From positions 62,979 to 126,978 of the forward strand of contig KB445795.1 of assembly GCA_000320605.2 (NCBI GenBank): 64,000 nucleotides of DNA, in the 5' to 3' direction. The position numbers were made by a program, and so were the translations under genes. Numbering within the stretch: position 1 is the stretch's first letter; every line of letters starts with the position of its first letter. Source of the DNA: Gelatoporia subvermispora B (Eukaryota; Basidiomycota; Agaricomycetes; Polyporales; Gelatoporiaceae). This document shows positions 1 through 11,109 of the stretch, one piece after another. The notes under the pieces are model-generated. The model was not told where the DNA came from, ran no database searches, and saw only the letters and a program-made list of their open reading frames with translations.

Positions 1-54
1 CCCTCGTCGCCCATGTACCATCGCACCCGCTCTAAACAACTCCCGCCTCTTTAG

Positions 55-1600
55 ACATGGCTCGCTACCTACTTCTGCTTCGTAGACTGCACGCTGCTCG
101 GGCAATACTTCTACTACCGCAGCTCCATCAAACCGTCCCCCTCTCCTTACCTTCATTCGCGCTCCCGCGCCGGGTCACTCGTCGCCACGACCGCACGGCG
201 GCTCTCCGCCGAGCGCACGCACTACCGCGCCCTCTCGAGCATTGCCGCCGACCTCGCCACCGAGGCCGCGCTCGCCGCGCACCGGCCGCACGCAGACTTC
301 TACGACGAGGACGATGACGCAGTCGATGAGGACGCCCTCGCGCGCCTCGCAGATAGTTTCACTTCGGACGGCGGCCGCTCCGTGCGTTCCGCCTCCGCAC
401 GGCGCAAGACCGTCTCGTGGGGGGCGGGTGGCGCAGTCCCAGATGCGTACCCCGCCCCCGCACCGTCGCGCCGACGCTCGGGAAGCCTCGGCACGTCAGC
501 CGCCGCGAGTAGGCAGGCGACGCGCTCGCCACCCGCGCGTATACATGCTGCAGCGTTACATATGACACAGGCTGCGCCGGAGGCAGAGGGTGCGGAGGCG
601 CTCGCAGCGCGGGGGCGCTCCCTCTCGCGCCCACGAGCGGAGGCGGAAGAGGGGGACCGGGATGAGTGGGCCAGTGCACGCCCACCGCGTGGGAGCTCAC
701 GGGCGAGCCGAAAGGGCGCGACGATGGTGTTCATGGGCGTGTGGGCGCTTGTGGGCGTCGGGACGCTTGCAGGGGTTGGGAGGGGTGTCGCCGAGGCGGG
801 ACTAGCGGCGCATACGGGAAGGGTGCTGGCGCGAGCGGATGCCGTGATGCCGGAGGTTGTTCCTGTTGCGTTTGCGGAGGCTGCGAATCCGTATTTATCG
901 CCGCCACCCAACGTTCATGCCGACCCGTCGCTCGTTTTCGATGGGAGTATGTACCGCGAGGACCCAGAAGAAGAGCCGTCATTGGAGCATGTCATCGGGC
1001 GGATTTCTGCGTGGACGTGCACGACGTTATACCTCACATCGCGATTACCCCAGATTTGGAAGAACGTGAGTGCCTTCTTCGTACCTTCTTCGAGACAGTT
1101 CTGACGTCTGTTTCGCAGTTTGTTAGAAAATCAGTAGAGGTGTGTTTCGAGAAGTTTCGGACTAGTTGATTTTACTGACATGAATCCAGGGCTTATCCAT
1201 GTATCTCTTCATCTTCGCCTTCCTCGGCAACTTCTTCTACGTTGCCTCCATCCTGACCTCCCCCAAGCTCGCTCAAGCTGCGCCCTTAGCATCTGCCTAC
1301 CTCCGCGAAAGCATACCGTGCGTGCCTTACTATTAAACATGTACTTTCTATGGCTGTACTCACACGCAATGCAGATATCTCCTCGGGAGCGGGGGCACAC
1401 TCATGTTCGACGTCACTATCGTCACACAATCTTGGCTCTACCGGCCCTCGCCACATCCGCGAGGGCGTCGCAGCACACGCACGCTGCACGAAGAAGAAGC
1501 GGGGCTCCTCGCGGCAGACGCGACAGGAGCGGACGACGCGATCACCCCGTCGCGTAGGCGGGCGGGTGTATCGGGCAGCTCGGACCTCATGGGTGAGTAG
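55..1600 (+). CDS. PQ-loop (YPQ-type) membrane transporter, 3' part of gene
   Basis: The C-terminal 461 or so residues of a PQ-loop repeat protein; the gene begins left of the window. Exons 55-1065, 1119-1139 (a 21-nt microexon), 1190-1317 and 1375-1600 join in phase with GT-AG introns, and the exon at 55 follows an acceptor AG. The first loop reads FVDCTLLGQYFYYR, the second carries LTSRLPQIWKN, the signature for vacuolar/lysosomal YPQ1/PQLC2-type basic amino acid transporters. Between them lies a Ser/Arg/Ala-rich loop of about 280 residues, commonly long in fungal members. Later helices include YLFIFAFLGNFFYVASIL and the end GTLMFDVTIVTQSWLYR. By family, it would move cationic amino acids across the vacuole membrane. 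It converges on the NLR at 2151. Decayed copies recur at 24165, 31195, 33083 and 41855. A splice donor just before the TAG may allow a longer C-terminus ending at 1897. Confidence 0.88.
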
Positions 1601-2150
1601 ATGAGGATGTACGACTATAGTGCTGGTGCGTGTGTGTGGCGCGTAGACACTGTCCTTGATATACACGATTTTGCTAGAAGCATGGGCTACGTGCGATGTA
1701 TAGAGTCTCCTGCCCCCCGCCCGTACTGGGTGATCGCGACAAACTCAAAGGGATCAGCCGAGGCGGCGTCCGCGCTACCACCTGCTCTCGGTTCTTACCA
1801 CACTCCCTTCCAGGGCACCTCACCCTCCACAACGTCACCGTCGTCACCCCGTCTCGAGGAACGCCCAGCTGAACGGGAATGGTGCACTAAGGTGTGATTG
1901 ATACGACATGCGTGAGCGTAAGTCGGGGTCACAGGGAGCGTGCTCCAGGTAGGTGAGTTCAGCGAGGCTAGAGACGTCTCGGAGAGCGCGCCAAGCCATA
2001 TGGTTACGGAATTCTGACTAGAAAGGACTGTAAGACGGGTTACAACTCAAGCAAACCACACATGTTTCCGGTAAATCCTAATGTACAAGATCACAACATA
2101 GCAAACATTAGCTATGCTTTTCTTATATTTACATTCAATAGAACCTGCTT
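1601..2150. other. 3' intergenic region between convergent PQ-loop and NLR genes
   Basis: This stretch holds the 3' ends of two convergent genes. Positions 1601-1897 stay open in one frame and end in ...PAERE-WCTKV before TGA. The same downstream block, with a similar frame (PAERERHIEV), recurs after the decayed PQ-loop copy at about 43110-43270, so it may be a final exon or 3' UTR. Nothing is recognised from 1898 to 2150. Confidence 0.5.
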
Positions 2151-5100
2151 CTACTCAAATACGAGGGATAAGAGATTACTAGGCAGACTGTCCACATTTG
2201 CACCGTACTCGATGAGGAGACGGGCAATCTCGATCTCCCCTTCCCGCAACGCTGCTTCCAAGGCAGTTCCATGCTCCTCGGCCGCGGCGTTGACATCTGC
2301 ACCGTTCTCGATGAGTAAACGGATGATCTCCGAGTGCCCTCCCTTTGACGCTTCTTGGAGTGCAGTTCCAAAGTGCTCGCCACCCGGGGCATTGACATAT
2401 GCGCCGTGCTCAATGAGCAGACGGGCAAGCTCGACGTGCCCTCCCCGCGATGCTATAGCGAGGGCAGTGGATCCGTCCGTGTCAGTCAGGGCATCGAGGT
2501 CTGCGCCAAGGTCAATTAGCAGACAGGCAATCTCGACGTGCCCTTCCGACAACGCTAGTGCGAGGACGTTCCCGTAGCACTCGCCAGCCGGAGCACTGAC
2601 ACCTGCACCGTGCTCAATGAGCAGACGGGCGATCTCGATGTCCCCTTCCAACAACGCTATTGTGAGGGCAGTGAGTTCATGCTCGCCAGCCGGGGCATTG
2701 ATATCTGCACCGTGCTCGATGAGTAGTTGGGCAATCTTGATGTGCCCTTCCAACGAGGCTATTGCGAGGGCAGTCCCGTGCTCGCCAGCCGGGGCATTGA
2801 CATCTGCACCGAGCTCAACGAGAAGACGGGCAATCTCGACGTGCCCTTTCAACGAGGCTATTGCGAGAGCTGTCCCATGCTTGCCAGCTGGGGCATCAAC
2901 ATCTGCACCGTGCTCAATGAGCAGACGGGCAATCTCGGCATGCCCTTCCAACGAGGCCATTGCGAGGGCAGTCCCGTACTCGCCAGCCGGGGCATTGACA
3001 TCTGCACCGTGCTCGATGAGTAGATGGGCAATTTCGACATGGCCTTCCAACGAGGCTATTGCGAGGGCAGTCCCGTGCTTGCCAGCTAGGGCATCGACAT
3101 CTGCACCGTGCTCAATGAGCAGACAGGCAATCTTGGCATGCCCTTTCGATGAGGCTATTGCGAGGGCCGTTCCGTGCTCACCAGCCAGGGCATTGACATT
3201 TGCACCGAGCTCAATGAGCAGATGGACAATATCGACGTCCTCCCACCTATTACCCGACACGGCTCCCAGGGCAGTTCCGTACTCGCCAGCCAGGGCATTG
3301 ACATCTGCACCGAGCTCAATGAGCAGGCGGGCAATCTCGGCGTGCCCTTTCGACGAGGCTATTGTGAGGGCAGTTCCATATTTGCCAGCCGGAGCATTCA
3401 CATCTGCACCGTGTTCGATGAGCAGACGGACGATATCGACGTGCCCTTTCGACGAGGCTATTGCGAGGGCAGTCCCGTGCTCGCCAGCCAGGGCGTTGAC
3501 GTTTGCACCAAGCTCAATGAGCAGACGGACAATCTCAACCTCCTCCCACCTCTTTCCCGACGCGGCTCTCAGGGCAGTCCCATACTCGCCAGCCGGGGCA
3601 TTGACATCTGCACCGTGCTCGATGAGTAGACGGGCAATCTCGACGTGCCCTTCCAACGAGGCTATTGTAAGGGCAGTCCCGTACTCGCCAGCCGGGGCAT
3701 TCACATCTGCACCGTGCTCAACGAGCAGACGGGAAATCTCGACGTGCCCTTCCAGCGAGGCCATTGCGAGGGCAGTCCCGTGCTCGCCAGCCGGGGCATT
3801 GACATCTGCACCGTGCTCAATGAGCAGACGGACGATCTCAACATCCTCCCGCCTTTTTCCCGACATGGCTCCCAGGGCAGTCCCATACTCGCCAGTTGGG
3901 GCATTGACATCTGCACCGTGCACAATGAGCAGACGCGCGATCTCGATGTGCCCGCCACACGACGCTCCTAGCAGGGCGGTATCACCCTCGCCATCCAGGG
4001 CGTTGATGTCTGCACCGTGCTCAATGAGCAGGCGGGCAATCTCGGCGTGCCCTTTCGACGAGGCTATTGTGAGGGCAGTTCCATATTTGCCAGCCGGAGC
4101 ATTCACATCTGCACCGTGTTTGATGAGCAGACGGGCGATCACTAGATATCCCTTGAAACATGCCGCGCCTAATGCCGTTCCGTAGCGACCACCTGGTGTG
4201 TTACAGTCGCTGGAAGTAAGCTTGTCCAGGATGTGCTCCACTATGTGTTCGAAACCAAATAATGAAGCGTAATAAAGTCCATGTCCTATTTCGTGCTCCA
4301 CTGTCAACCATGGCTCGGATTCCATGTCGCGCAATTGGATCCACGGCCTAATGAAACGGTCGCTTGGATCGAAAAAGCTTTCCATGGCCTTTCGGATAAT
4401 ATAAGACACGCCCTCGATGCTCGCATGCTCCACCCAGTACTTCGCGGCGTAGGACGCGAGAGGAGAGCGTGGAATCTCGCCCGCAGTGGCATCTCCTTCT
4501 GTCGTACATGCAGATAATTGAAATAGGACACCGAGGCAGGCCTTGGCGATGACGGCATGTGCTTCACGTTCGACAATGTGGAATTGATTTAATGATTTGG
4601 ACGCGAGGCGGGAGGAGAGAAGGTACTCCTGCACGGAGAAGTGAGCGAATTGTACCTGCTTCGTGCCAGGGTGTACCATGACCAGTGTAGAGCACAATCC
4701 GAGGACTGTCGCTTCCGGGTCCTCGTAGCGCCACTCTACTTTGAGTTCTGGAATATCGCCGTCAAGATCCATCGCGAGAACTTCGGCAAGCTCCTGGATT
4801 TCGAGCGGACGGACGCATACCGCCAGACATTGAAAGATCCGGAGGAGATCATGTTCTGCCTCAGTTCCTCTGATGCGATCCAGGATACGGTCATATGTTT
4901 CATCGAGGGTTTTCGGCAGGGTCTCCAAAGTTCTCTTGACACGGGAGGGAGGACAAAGGCGCAGCGTTTCGAGCTGACAGGACACCCAACGGAACCTTTG
5001 AGCCATCATAAGCATAGACAAAGCTGTCTGACGATCAGGTACGCACATGCCGTCAGCTTTCTCGGACAACACCTTGAACACGAGAGCCTTGAGTTCTTCA

Positions 5101-7021
5101 CTCCATGATCTGAATTTGATATCACCATATACACTCGACCTCACATAGCTGTCTATGTCATCGGTTTGTCCGACGTCTCCGTCAATAGCAATAGTCTGAG
5201 ACTGCAGATGAACAAGGACTTCTGCGATGCCTGCTTCAGGGCGGCTTGTGACGCAGATGTGCACATTCGAAAGACCCAGACCGAGGAGATCATGGATAAG
5301 TGTCAGAATTCGATCGCGAGGAGGCTTGTTCCCAGAGTCCGGGCATTCGTCCAGTGCGTCGATGACTATGTATACTGAGCGATGTGAGGAAGCGCGCAGC
5401 ATCTTCTCGAAGCATTGTGTGAGCTCGGTGTTGCTCGCCCGTCGCGATCCATTGCGATGGGTCGAATAGAAGTCCCAAAGAATCTTAGTGCACTCCGTAG
5501 ACTCCGCGGACATGTCGACGAGAAGACGGGACAGCAGGCCGTCGATATCTTGTTTTGCCGGGTCGCGGAAATCACAGTAGAAGTAAACAACAACATGGTT
5601 GAGCATTAGGCAGTTGCATAGGAGAGCTTCGATGATCGCAGAGCTACCTAAGTGTAAGCATGTGAAACAGGGAAAGACGAGAGGCGCTTACCACAGTATG
5701 GTCTTTCCTGAGCCAGCTATGAATATCTTTGTCAGTGCCATTTGCAACTTGAGACGAGGCAAACAATACACACGCTTTCCACAAACCCATAACAACGAGC
5801 CCACTATTTTCCACTCTTGCATCATCTCGCCCTCAATAAACCAAACCGCCGTACCCTCATGATGTGAATTGAGCGCAGCGTTGTGGTTTGTTGAGGGGTC
5901 GGGTGACGATAACCATTCGCGGCAGTCACGAACCATGTCATTACCTAATTATCCATGTCAGTCGCAATGGACAGTACCACCAGAAGATTAACGCACGATT
6001 CATCTCACTAACGTCTTTTTTGATGTCAGCTAAGTCGAGAGTGAGTCCTGAGCATTGCTTAATTGTCCTTCGACACACCTATAGAGACATTGAGGCTGTC
6101 CAGGTTCTTTTGGATCTCTGTAAGTGGTGGTTGGACACCTAATCGAGTCAATTATTAGTACATAGACATACAACAGGAACGGGTTACACACCCTGCATGT
6201 GCAGATCGAGACGGCTCACGAGATCATGAAGAAGTTTGAGGCTCTCTGTGCTCGCCATCTGAGTCTCGACGGAGGTCAGACGGTTGAGTTTCTTGAAGGC
6301 GTCCTCGACAGCCGAGTCTCCCAGGAGTGTCTTCATGTATCTCTCTGGATGACGGTGAGCTACCGCTGTGCTATAGGACATAGGGAGCTTACTCCAGCGT
6401 CCCTCTCTGATCTGCTCAGTTGCGAGTCCAACAATGGACATCACTTTGCCCAACAGCTTGACGAGGATTTCCCTCATTTCCGAAGATATTGTATTCTTAG
6501 AATAGACTTCGAGGCGAACAATGAAGCTCGAAACGTCCTCGAGCAGCTCCATGAGCATCTTGTAGCCCTCTCGGACATTACGGGCTGTCTGAAGCACCAG
6601 AGTTGATAAATGTAAGAGTAAACCCTGAAGATACATACCTCAAGGAGGACGACAACGGCGCCGATGACTGCCTTCCCTGGTCCCCAGACCTGATTTGCGA
6701 ACATAAATTTTTTGTACGGAAAGGGCTCGGCATTAAACATCGGCTTACCGTGCCAATGCCTTCTCCCAATGTTTCGTTCAGGTGAAGTGCGTGCAAGACA
6801 TCCACTATCCGGTCGAGCAGCCGCATTAGTCCGCTCTTCTCCTTGTCCTTTTCCTGGCGATCGATTAACTTGTTGGCGGGCTCCCTGAGGATCTTCATGA
6901 CATCGCCGGCCGTCTTGCAATTCTTGAGATCAGCAACGAACGGCTCATTCTCAAGGTCCTTCTTCGTCTGCTGGTTGTACTTCCCAAGAGCGTCCTTGAA
7001 CATAAGCTCCAGTTGAGACAT
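2151..7021 (-). CDS. NLR A: Goodbye-like / NACHT / 20 ankyrin repeats, intact
   Basis: A fungal STAND (NOD-like) receptor of 1483 aa. Exons on the minus strand, 5' to 3': 7021-6749, 6689-6639, 6588-6192, 6138-6079, 6029-5997, 5944-5774, 5716-5692, 5643-5047, 4995-2151; all introns are GT-AG and the phases sum to 1484 codons. Residues 1-240 resemble the fungal Goodbye-like N-terminal domain (KTAGDVMKIL, LGEGIG, MREILVKLLGKVMSI). The P-loop GKPGSGKT (about 327-335) is assembled across an intron. Walker B is YIVIDALDECPD (about 427-438), followed by the NVHICVTSRPE sensor, a winged-helix region with HFSVQEYLL, then 20 ankyrin repeats (about 805-1483) of the form GTALAIASxxGHVEIARLLIEHGADVN. By family it would act in the cytoplasm in non-self recognition or regulated cell death, with ankyrins sensing a ligand and NACHT oligomerising. 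The effector role of its N-terminus is inference. Its upstream region was split by the KDZ insertion. Confidence 0.9.
2900..3960 (-). repeat. Higher-order tandem repeat inside the NLR A ankyrin array
   Basis: Ankyrin repeats 4, 7 and 10 are two residues longer than the rest (SGKRREDVEI, SGKRWEEVEI, SGNRWEDVDI) and lie about 303 bp apart. This marks three successive copies of a three-repeat superunit (35+33+33 residues). DNA between copies is very similar by eye, pointing to recent internal duplication. Confidence 0.8.
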
Positions 7022-7502
7022 TGAGATCGATATATCCGCCTAGAGCCGAGCAACCTGATAAGAAAGTCTGTCTTGCGGTAGAAGGCGAAAGCTACAACTG
7101 TTGAAGTGCTGAGGGGAGCAAAACGGGACGATTCAATGGTGAGAGCCGATACTACGGCACCATCGTACTCCTATGGACGCCTCATGGGCGTGTCGTGCAC
7201 CGTGGCTTGCATCGCCTCATGTGAACGCTCAAAAGGCGCATGGCCACTGGCCCATTGGCCGGGAAGACACAGCCTCATGCAGCTGCCAGATTCATGGAAG
7301 ACAGGCACACGAATAGAGCCGGCGCGTGTACTCTATGCCGACGTGATTTGGACGCAGCACTGAGTGCCCACATAGGCCTGATCATAGAGCTCAGACTGAG
7401 GAGAGCTCAGAGCGAGGTGAACACATGCTGATGCTACGGTATATTTCAAGCCCATATCGTGTCGCGATGTGCCAGTGAGAGGTCGTACCAGTGAGTCTAG
7501 AC
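7022..7502 (-). promoter_or_regulatory. Proximal upstream region of NLR A
   Basis: Noncoding sequence homologous along its length to 55684-56203, upstream of NLR C. The homology stops here at the KDZ insertion and resumes at 22818-23130, so the original NLR 5' flank is now in two pieces 15.3 kb apart. No core promoter motif is assigned. Confidence 0.65.
7495..7502. repeat. Left target site duplication of KDZ element
   Basis: GTCTAGAC, identical to 22818-22825; itself a palindrome. Confidence 0.85.
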
Positions 7503-7627
7503 CACCTCGGTCCAGGCATCTAATGCTTACGTAATACCCTTCTAATGCCCTTGTATGGTACCTATAGCAAGGGCCTTAGAAGCCCCATCTTGGGCATATC
7601 GTCCGACTTATCGCGGGTGGCGCCCAC
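7503..7627. repeat. KDZ left TIR, outer part
   Basis: 125 bp that match the reverse complement of 22693-22817 with no difference seen by eye. The TIR is cut here by the hAT insertion and resumes at 10899. Confidence 0.88.
7620..7627. repeat. Left target site duplication of hAT
   Basis: GCGCCCAC, repeated at 10891-10898. The intact right TIR of the KDZ element has one copy only. Confidence 0.92.
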
Positions 7628-10600
7628 CAGGGTTGGCTTGACCGAGGTTTAACGCCCGTTTAACGCCCGTCAAGCCGCGTTTAACCCTTTGACCTTGACC
7701 CCGGTCAACGTCAACGCGTGATTCTCACGTGAATGCAGACGACGACTGAGGCTCTGCATTCTGATCTCGACTTCATTTACGAGCATTGATTCTTGGTATC
7801 AGACTATCTAGCTCTATCTAAATGTCCCTGTCCGATGGCGTAGCTGATACTACCTCGTGAAATGCACGTTCTGTCTCTAAGCCCGACTTTGCACTTGCCC
7901 AAAACTTCGACACCTTGTCCAGCGAGTCGACACCAATCTCTTCGGGTACAACAAACAAATTACGCAGCAGAAGTGCGTCTTGATATGCTATAATGGGCCT
8001 GCTCTGCTCCGAGGAAAGTGTCGATAGGATGAGCTCGTGTTCGGATGCCTCGTGTAGGAGCTCGAGAGCCAGTGTGGCAAACATTGGAGCCGGTACCTCG
8101 GTGCTATTGCTGTTACTTGGCGGTTCCGCGGGGTCAGAGGTCCCTGGCTCTTGGGTGACAGCTGCTGGGATTTCATCATCATCTTCCACACCCCGCTTCC
8201 GAGGCGCAGGTGGATACTGTTGATCGAGACTGCCCTTCACGAGAACGGTCTTGCGAACACGTTCAGGGTCAAGTCTGTTACGAATATCGGTGTGTACGAT
8301 GCCAAAAGCGCTGAATATGCGCTCAGTTGCAGCGGAGTTTGGAACAATGCTGAGTATCCGCATGGCCATTACCACAATGCCGTTGCGACCGTTGGTCAAG
8401 CCGCAGTCGAGTCTCCGCCAGAGTGTGACCAAGTTGACATCAGTTCCCTGCAGCAGTGGTTAGTTCTTGAATCGCTTCACAGCTAACTTGTGCTCACCGC
8501 TTTTTCAGCCATTTGCTCCTGCTGCCGCAAACACATAGCCTCGGCTGAGAACTCGCTCATGTAATGAAGATAGTCGGTAAATGCCTCTGACATCGCAAGC
8601 TCAGGTTCGTCCCCGAACATCTCCTTGTAGCGACGACTAAGAATGTTCCACAGTGTGGCTTCCGTAATGGCGGGGTTATGTAGTCTGAAGACAGAGCGTC
8701 GTATGTACGGGTTCAAGACGAGAGCAAGCAGAAAGATCTCCTGATCTGCTTGTTTCCACCGCTTCTCGAGGCTATTGTGAATCGCATTGCGTACCTCATC
8801 GTCGTATCCGGGATCCAAGAAGAGATGATACAGGTGACCAAGGGTAAGAAGTACAACATCAAGCCGTGCGTGATTTGCCTGAGTTGCATTAACAGCGATA
8901 GCGAGTGGCTTGAGATGTTTCTTAACCCTATGAGCAGACATGTAAGTGACAGATACTGGACGATGTGTGTGCTGCTTACTGTCGCAGGTTATCCCAGAAC
9001 CACGCAGACTCCGTAATCTTCACAATCTCCTTCGCCTTTGCCTTCGCGTCTGCTCTATCTCCAGCACAGCCCTCGAGGTCAGGACGCTTATACAAGGTCA
9101 GTGCTCGGATGGCCTTCTCGACAAGAAGGAGACGTTGGCAAGAGACGTAATGAGATGTCCATCTTGTAATGACGGGAAGTATCAAGGAGTACACCTTTCC
9201 GTTGAAGCGCAGTCTCATCTCCTCTTTCAGCAGTCCGAGTGCACGCCCATGGTTATTGAACCATTTGATAACTTCGACAGCAGTGTCGACAACCGCGATG
9301 AATGGCTGCTTGACCTTCAGATAGTCAGCAACAACAAGATTTAGCTATAGCGAGTTAGTCATGATTAAATAGACTGAATATAGATATCTAAAACTCACCT
9401 GGTGTGCCCAACATGCAACGGTAACAATTGACGGGATTCTCTGACGGAGAAGGCGCCGCATCTTGACAGACTCTCCACTCGAATCCGTACACCAAGCGAC
9501 GACCACAGTTCCAAGCATCTCGACGCAATAGGAGATTTCATTTACGACAATCTCGAGTAGGTTCTCGGCATTCTTCACCTGCGCAGATATGTCGACAGCA
9601 TTGAGCAAGTAAGGCTTTATGAAGAGAGAGCTGTCAGATAGAGGCCTCTTAAAATCAGTCGTAAACATACCATGTATTCAACGTTGATCATCGAGGCAAC
9701 AAGTGATGTTTTTGTGATATTCTTCCATCCATCACACTGACCAGTTCCGTAGCGGCCCTTAACACGTGTCTTCATGTCGACCACCACCTTGTGAGATTCC
9801 TGGTCTAGGATTCTCCCAGACAAGGTCTTGCGTGTGGGGAGGATAACTGGTGGAAGCCATTTTGCGAAGAATGCACGACAATAGGGATGCTCAACTGCCA
9901 TCCAGGCAATATTACAAGCAATCAGAAGACGGCAGAGATCACCTGCAAACTCCTCTTGAACAGGATCTGGCCATTTCTGCATATGTGCAGTGATTCCTCG
10001 GACCGGGCCATTCCGCGTATCTTCTTTCCTTTGCTGAGCTGTCCACTGTTCGGCCCGCTGCAAAGCATCGGGGGCACTTGTCGACAAGGTGACGAGAGTA
10101 GGGATATCAGATACATTATCAGATATGAGTGTTGCCAAGGAAGCATGACTTGAGTGAGACGTGAGAGGAACTGGCACTGAAGACACCGTGCCAGAAGTAG
10201 GATGTGCTGGTGGTATGTTCTCCTTCCCGAGGAGACGAGCAGCTGCTCTGCGGGCCTGCTTCTGCTTCATCTCGTCTAGCCATTGTATAGCTCTCTGCTG
10301 TACCTCACTGCTGATGTGACGGCAAGACCCAAGGTGCTTGCACATCACGTCGAGCTTGCCACACATTGGTGGGATCACGGCAGTCATCACTGTCAAAGGA
10401 AGTCAAGAAGTATACAATCTCGGCCTCATTGCGCGCTGCGCATTCTTACCATGCTTTCGTGCTTCTTCCTCGGAACGCACTTCACTGACTGACCCGTCAC
10501 TATTACGCACTGCAACTTCGGCGTCGAGTATTTCGCTCGTTTGAATTCGGACACAAGCTCAGCACCACGTGTTCCAGTTGGTTTTGTTGGTCTTGTAACG

Positions 10601-10890
10601 AGTGTCACCTTTGTGGAAATACTCCCACAGGTCAGACTGGGAGGGCATAGTAGAGACAAAGACAATGTTATTTCCGCAATGCGTACTCTACGTCGATAGC
10701 TCGCTATCGCATATGTCTCTTCGCAACGCGCTCGACTCCCGAAGCTTCATGACCCAAAAAGGCAATGCGTGCGGCGCGTAATAGTCACGCCTTGATGTCT
10801 TGACCACAGGTTAAACGGCGGTTAAACCTGGGTTAACCGGTTGACCCCCATTAACGGTCAAGAGGTCAAGGCTTGACCCGCCCATCCCTG
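7628..10890 (-). mobile_element. hAT transposon nested in the KDZ left TIR
   Basis: A 3263-bp element with short imperfect TIRs (CAGGGTTGG at left, CAGGGATGG at right) and an 8-bp duplication GCGCCCAC, both usual for hAT. Both ends carry clusters of GTTTAA/TTAAAC and GGTCAA/TTGACC motifs within about 130 bp, probable transposase-binding subterminal repeats. The uninterrupted right KDZ TIR (around 22690) reads straight through the insertion point, fixing the ends exactly. Confidence 0.92.
7818..10648 (-). pseudogene. hAT transposase with a stop codon in the N-terminal finger
   Basis: Transposase of the hAT family, read from 10648 (MPSQSDLWEYFHKG) to the TAG at 7818-7820 through several short introns. 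A BED-like Cys/His region (WC-stop-AC, later CGKLDVMCKHLGSCRH) is followed by the catalytic core. Likely acidic residues are in GQCDGWKN and WCTDSSGE, with the C-terminal glutamate in SAATERIFSAFG, the classic hAT dimerisation segment. A TGA at plus positions 10559-10561 interrupts the BED region between two cysteines; it could derive from CGA. The remaining exons look open. If the stop is real, the copy cannot make a full finger unless a downstream start is used. Confidence 0.82.
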
Positions 10891-10898
10891 GCGCCCAC
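10891..10898. repeat. Right target site duplication of hAT
   Basis: GCGCCCAC, second copy flanking the hAT. Confidence 0.92.
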
Positions 10899-11035
10899 TG
10901 TGTTATACCTTTTCTGGCGCCGTGCGCGTCGATTATGCCCAGATAGCCTCCTGGATCCATGTGGTGCATCCTCTACGATGTAATGCTTGTTCTTCGACGG
11001 AGTCGCATTGCGTGCGCCGCTGGCTGGCGCGTTGC
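10899..11035. repeat. KDZ left TIR, inner part
   Basis: About 137 bp that pair with the reverse complement of 22556-22692. A few mismatches appear toward the inner end. Confidence 0.85.
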
Positions 11036-11109
11036 GTCGCGGCGCACGGCGCGACACCTTTGTGACCACTCTCGTACTGGGCCACTGGCGACCTGCAGAT
11101 ATCTGTATC

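Noticed and set aside
300..911. Minus-strand 203-residue frame and other frames over 57-1100
   Set aside because: The GC-rich coding exon of the PQ-loop gene leaves other frames open by composition; the plus frame carries the conserved motifs and splice sites.
2062..4185. Long plus-strand open frames with repeated SMSRRAIS-type sequence
   Set aside because: They are the antisense of the NLR A ankyrin repeats; their periodicity comes from the repeats on the minus strand.
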